From Christensenella sp. UBA1260 (GTDB lineage: Bacteria; Bacillota; Clostridia; Christensenellales; CAG-917): 14,656 bases of DNA. The DNA lies in the NCBI GenBank assembly GCA_002308155.1, contig DBVQ01000052.1:1-14656 (forward strand). The letters run 5' to 3'. Position numbers and translations under genes: made by a program. This document shows positions 12,082-14,656 of this stretch, piece after piece. The number at the start of each line of letters is the position of its first letter. Position 1 is the stretch's first letter. The notes beneath the pieces are model-generated. The model ran no database searches. It was not told where the DNA came from and saw only the letters and a list, made by a program, of their open reading frames with translations.

Positions 12082-14424
12082 TCAATCAATTTGATTGTAA
12101 TAATATTCATATAAATCACATTCAAATTGAGAGTTAAGTTTTTCTCTAAGAGCATCACATCTCTCATTAAATTTCAAATCTCCTTCAGTTGTTTGCATTA
12201 TTGTAAAGGTATAATCATGTGCATGTTCTATAACTTCACCTTCTTTTGTAAGTGCAGGCATTGGTGTCACGTTGCCCGGATTATTGAAACATGTTTCTAT
12301 TGATCGTCTGACCTTATCTTCACAGTTTTCATCAATATGTAGAACGCGAATTGTGATTTGATAATCATGAAGTTGTGGGCCGCTTTCTTGACCTTGTTCG
12401 TTGCCCTGCTCATTTCCTTGCTCATTACCATACTCATTTCCTTGACCGGAATTATTACCTTTTATCAATGAATAAAGAGGAATGTCTTGATTATCACAAA
12501 GTACGATTGTGAAATCAACATAGTTGTATTCTATATCAATAGATTTCACGTACACTCTAACACTCATAACGTCGTCTGCGTGAGCCAATTCCCAGAGAGC
12601 AGAAATCGTCAAGTTTGCGTTTTCGCGTTTAGACAAATCAATAGTATAAGGAGTTTTTATATTCTCTTCATCATTCACATAGAAACTCATTTTTTCAACT
12701 GGAATCATTTCTATCATCGTATCGCTAGAGTCGTAAGAGTAGATTATTGGATTTTGAATCTGTCTCACGCCTCTTTCATCAGGATCGTATTCGTTGTGCA
12801 AATTACGCTCGGCGGTTTTATCATACGCAAAAAAGCTTTGAATTGTCACGTCGTCATATGCGTAAATAACTGGATCGCCAGCTCGTCCCAATTTAACGCT
12901 CAATCCCGCCACCGCACCGGTTTTTTGTTCGCCGCCTTGGCCATAATACATATTTGCCGTGAGAGAAGCGTCTCCGATTTTCATAACGAATATTGCTTGA
13001 TAATTGCAGAATGACAAGATATTTTCCATGTTGCTTGTCAAAAATCCATCATAGTCCAAAGATATCGCAGGCATTGATTGATCTGCTTGGTCCATACCAT
13101 AGAAATCAAATTGTGCGCCACTTAAGTCTGTGATTTGTTCTCTCCTGCTGCCGTTTATGTAGTAGAAGGTTGGGTGCGGCATTTCAGGTTGTCCCTCAGG
13201 GTGTTGATTGACAGTCAAATATTCAAGTCCCGTCATATCGTAGAAAACAGGCAGTGTACGAAGTTCTTCGTCATATCCTTCCAAAAATGCTCCGATTCTT
13301 GTGTCGTCGTCACCGTTTCCTTCCTCTCTTTTGCAAATAAGTTCATAAGAGACGTCTTTGCCAAACTTGTTGGATACGGTTTGATACAACCTTTGAATGA
13401 CGTCAACTTGTTGTCCGCTCTTGCGCATAAACGCCGTTTCGTCAATGTTCGTGGAGTTCAAGCCCAAATCAAAGAAGGCGTTTGCAATGGCGCGCTCTTG
13501 AGCGTTGTTGGTTTTCTTGCGCAAGTCATTGTTTTTATACCACTTAACTGTGTCTGCGGTGTAGCACACTTGGTCACTGATATATGCATCAAATGTTTCG
13601 TGGTTTGCGTCCTTTCTCAAAACAGTGTCTGTTTCAAGCACGAACTTGCGCCATTCGTTTATACCACCGCCCTGCACTTTGACGTAGTCGTATTCATAGA
13701 CGTGTCCAAGGTCCATAAACGGCAACTCACCTTCGCTGTTTGCGGTGAGCATCAACATCTCGTAGTTTGGCGTTTTGGACTGCATGTCGTAGTCAAGCGT
13801 CATTTCAACGTACCAATGCGTCGTCAACGATTGATCGCCATTTGAGAGTGTGATGTCAAATCCAACCTGTGCGTTGATCAAATCGTTTGCGTCAATTTCA
13901 ATAGCAATTGCAAAGACAAAACTATACGCATACTTATTGGCTTCTTGCTGTGTTTTGTCTGCAAAACCCGTCTCCATATCAACGTAGATTTCGCCGGTGA
14001 TCGTGTCGTAGTATTTTGTGCCAAACACGTATGATTCGCCGATATCTTCCAAGACCGCTTTCAAGCATTGGAATTGAATCATAGGCGGTTGATTGTATTC
14101 AAGCTCGTTGATTACGTCGCCTTGACTGTCCCCTGCCGTGTACAACGATTCGATTGTCACGAGAGGATCATCGTCGCTTGCCGTATATGCATCGGCAGAA
14201 GTCTCGGCACTGCTTGATAAGGACGACCTGCTTTCAAACGAACGCGCGACGCCGTTGAACGCAAATTTCACCTTTTCATATTGCGTAGTCGGCAAAGCGA
14301 TATTGTCATCGTTGCCACCACCACTTGAGCCGCCCTTGTTGCCACACGCCGTCAAGACGAAAGTCCCGACGAGTGCAACCATAACGACGAGTGCAATCAA
14401 AATAAGTATATTTTTGTTTTTCAT
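12082..14424 (-). CDS. Large lipoprotein of unknown function
   Basis: A 780-residue secreted lipoprotein. The signal peptide MKNKNILILIALVVMVALVGTFVLTAC has an LTAC lipobox with Cys27, then a flexible Gly/Ser/Asn linker (28-41). The ATG at 14424 is chosen because the signal begins there; an in-frame GTG four codons upstream is less likely. No recognised enzyme or binding domain was found by eye. The mature part is acidic, rich in Tyr and Asp, with alternating hydrophobic patches suggesting beta-rich domains. A Gly-Asn-Glu-Gln tandem repeat (about 661-680) separates a C-terminal region of about 100 residues (HDYQITIRVLHIDEN...), which looks like a small alpha/beta domain. It is a single gene with its own promoter, wedged between dnaN and parB; a link to replication is not implied. 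A role as a cell-surface protein anchored in the membrane is the limit of what can be said. Confidence 0.85.
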   Translation of the reverse strand: MKNKNILILIALVVMVALVGTFVLTACGNKGGSSGGGNDDNIALPTTQYEKVKFAFNGVARSFESRSSLSSSAETSADAYTASDDDPLVTIESLYTAGDSQGDVINELEYNQPPMIQFQCLKAVLEDIGESYVFGTKYYDTITGEIYVDMETGFADKTQQEANKYAYSFVFAIAIEIDANDLINAQVGFDITLSNGDQSLTTHWYVEMTLDYDMQSKTPNYEMLMLTANSEGELPFMDLGHVYEYDYVKVQGGGINEWRKFVLETDTVLRKDANHETFDAYISDQVCYTADTVKWYKNNDLRKKTNNAQERAIANAFFDLGLNSTNIDETAFMRKSGQQVDVIQRLYQTVSNKFGKDVSYELICKREEGNGDDDTRIGAFLEGYDEELRTLPVFYDMTGLEYLTVNQHPEGQPEMPHPTFYYINGSRREQITDLSGAQFDFYGMDQADQSMPAISLDYDGFLTSNMENILSFCNYQAIFVMKIGDASLTANMYYGQGGEQKTGAVAGLSVKLGRAGDPVIYAYDDVTIQSFFAYDKTAERNLHNEYDPDERGVRQIQNPIIYSYDSSDTMIEMIPVEKMSFYVNDEENIKTPYTIDLSKRENANLTISALWELAHADDVMSVRVYVKSIDIEYNYVDFTIVLCDNQDIPLYSLIKGNNSGQGNEYGNEQGNEQGNEQGQESGPQLHDYQITIRVLHIDENCEDKVRRSIETCFNNPGNVTPMPALTKEGEVIEHAHDYTFTIMQTTEGDLKFNERCDALREKLNSQFECDLYEYYYNQID
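12385..12444 (-). repeat. Short in-frame tandem repeat encoding GNEQ-type linker
   Basis: About five 12-base units encode QGNEYGNEQGNEQGNEQGQE. The units differ mainly at silent positions. Such arrays change length easily by slippage, and the product is a flexible hydrophilic linker before the last domain. Confidence 0.75.
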
Positions 14425-14460
14425 AAGCTCTACCACACAAACAAAGGTTATTCTACTTTA

Positions 14461-14488
14461 ATAATATTATAATTGTTCAAATTGTCAA
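14461..14488 (-). promoter_or_regulatory. Promoter of the large lipoprotein gene
   Basis: On the minus strand a consensus TTGACA (14488-14483) is followed after 16 bases by TATTAT (14466-14461), about 36 bases before the ATG. The sequence around the -35, TTGTTGACAA, is the same ten-base dyad seen upstream of dnaN. The weak ribosome site is GGTAGAG. Confidence 0.6.
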
Positions 14489-14508
14489 CAAAAATATTCT
14501 TTAACAAA

Positions 14509-14538
14509 CAAAAACAGCACAATAAAGTGCTGTTTTTG
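14509..14538 (-). terminator. parB terminator
   Basis: A perfect twelve-pair stem, 14509-14520 with 14527-14538 (CAAAAACAGCAC against GTGCTGTTTTTG), has a six-base loop. On the minus strand it is followed by TTTGTT. It separates parB from the downstream lipoprotein gene. Confidence 0.92.
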
Positions 14539-14560
14539 CGTTATTTCCGAGTTTTGTAAA

Positions 14561-14656
14561 TTAAAGTTTGTCGTTATATTTGAGGATTTGAATGAGAGCA
14601 TGAATACGTTCAAGGTCGTCCGCATTGAAATAGTCAATTGTGATTCTGCCCTTTTG
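14561..14656 (-). CDS. parB: ParB/Spo0J C-terminal fragment (gene runs off the window)
   Basis: The last 31 codons of a minus-strand gene, reading QKGRITIDYFNADDLERIHALIQIL to the TAA at 14563-14561. The pattern KGxIxIxY(F/Y)xxxDLERIxxLI is the C-terminal dimerisation segment of chromosomal ParB (Spo0J/Noc family), which clamps on parS sites near the origin and helps segregate chromosomes and load SMC. Only this segment is visible, so ParB cannot be told from its paralogue Noc. It is consistent with the window lying near oriC. A strong terminator follows. Confidence 0.82.
   Translation of the reverse strand, partial: QKGRITIDYFNADDLERIHALIQILKYNDKL

Noticed and set aside
12487..13845. Two plus-strand open frames opposite the large lipoprotein gene
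   Set aside because: The minus-strand frame has a signal peptide, lipobox, promoter and terminator; the opposite frames have no start signals or recognisable domains.
1..14656. CRISPR array, rRNA genes, insertion-sequence transposase, parS site
   Set aside because: No regularly spaced direct repeats, no rRNA sequence, no transposase-like protein and no TGTTTCACGTGAAACA-like site were seen.

Overview
The window looks like the chromosomal replication-origin neighbourhood of an AT-rich, low-GC Gram-positive bacterium, probably an uncultured Clostridia-like gut organism. That assignment is inferred from strong Firmicutes-style promoters and intrinsic terminators, LTAC-type lipoprotein signals, an InlB/BspA-type surface protein and the dnaA/recF/dnaN/parB set. 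No taxon can be fixed from sequence alone.

Left part (1-5000): a tRNA-Asn(GUU) with encoded CCA and its own terminator is followed by a multi-hairpin palindromic element (A, 133-218). Next, on the minus strand, is a lipoprotein with cadherin-like, InlB-like and BspA-type leucine-rich repeats. A second long inverted-repeat element (D, 2650-2753) lies upstream of that gene. Then comes a two-gene plus-strand operon, an AAA-type ABC-like ATPase overlapping by 11 nt a protein with TOPRIM-like motifs. It resembles two-gene anti-phage systems of the AbiL/PARIS/OLD type and has two candidate promoters with a perfect dyad between them.

Middle (5000-7950): two separately promoted plus-strand membrane proteins, a 12-TM MFS transporter and a duplicated 10-TM-type heavy-metal exporter with a His/Cys-rich loop.

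Origin block (7787-11983): dnaA on the minus strand diverges from recF on the plus strand, and dnaN follows recF. The usual Firmicutes order is dnaA-dnaN-recF, co-directional, so both order and orientation are unusual. dnaA and recF each have a good -10 box only 6-7 nt before the ATG and no Shine-Dalgarno, which suggests paired leaderless transcripts. recF ends in a terminator that includes its stop codon. The recF-dnaN gap is very AT-rich and full of short dyads (TTGTNNACAA and others), making it the best oriC candidate although no canonical TTATNCACA box is present there. The block is bracketed by two copies of one palindromic element (B and C) in inverted orientation. Each starts 24-25 nt after the stop codon of the adjacent gene, dnaA or dnaN. 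Copy C is the same element lacking two of its three hairpin arms.

Right part (12000-14656): a large lipoprotein of unknown function on the minus strand, then the 3' end of parB on the minus strand, which supports the origin-proximal assignment.

Most notable points: the related palindromic elements and their placement around the replication genes, the divergent leaderless dnaA/recF pair, the rearranged origin operon, and the ATPase-TOPRIM pair.
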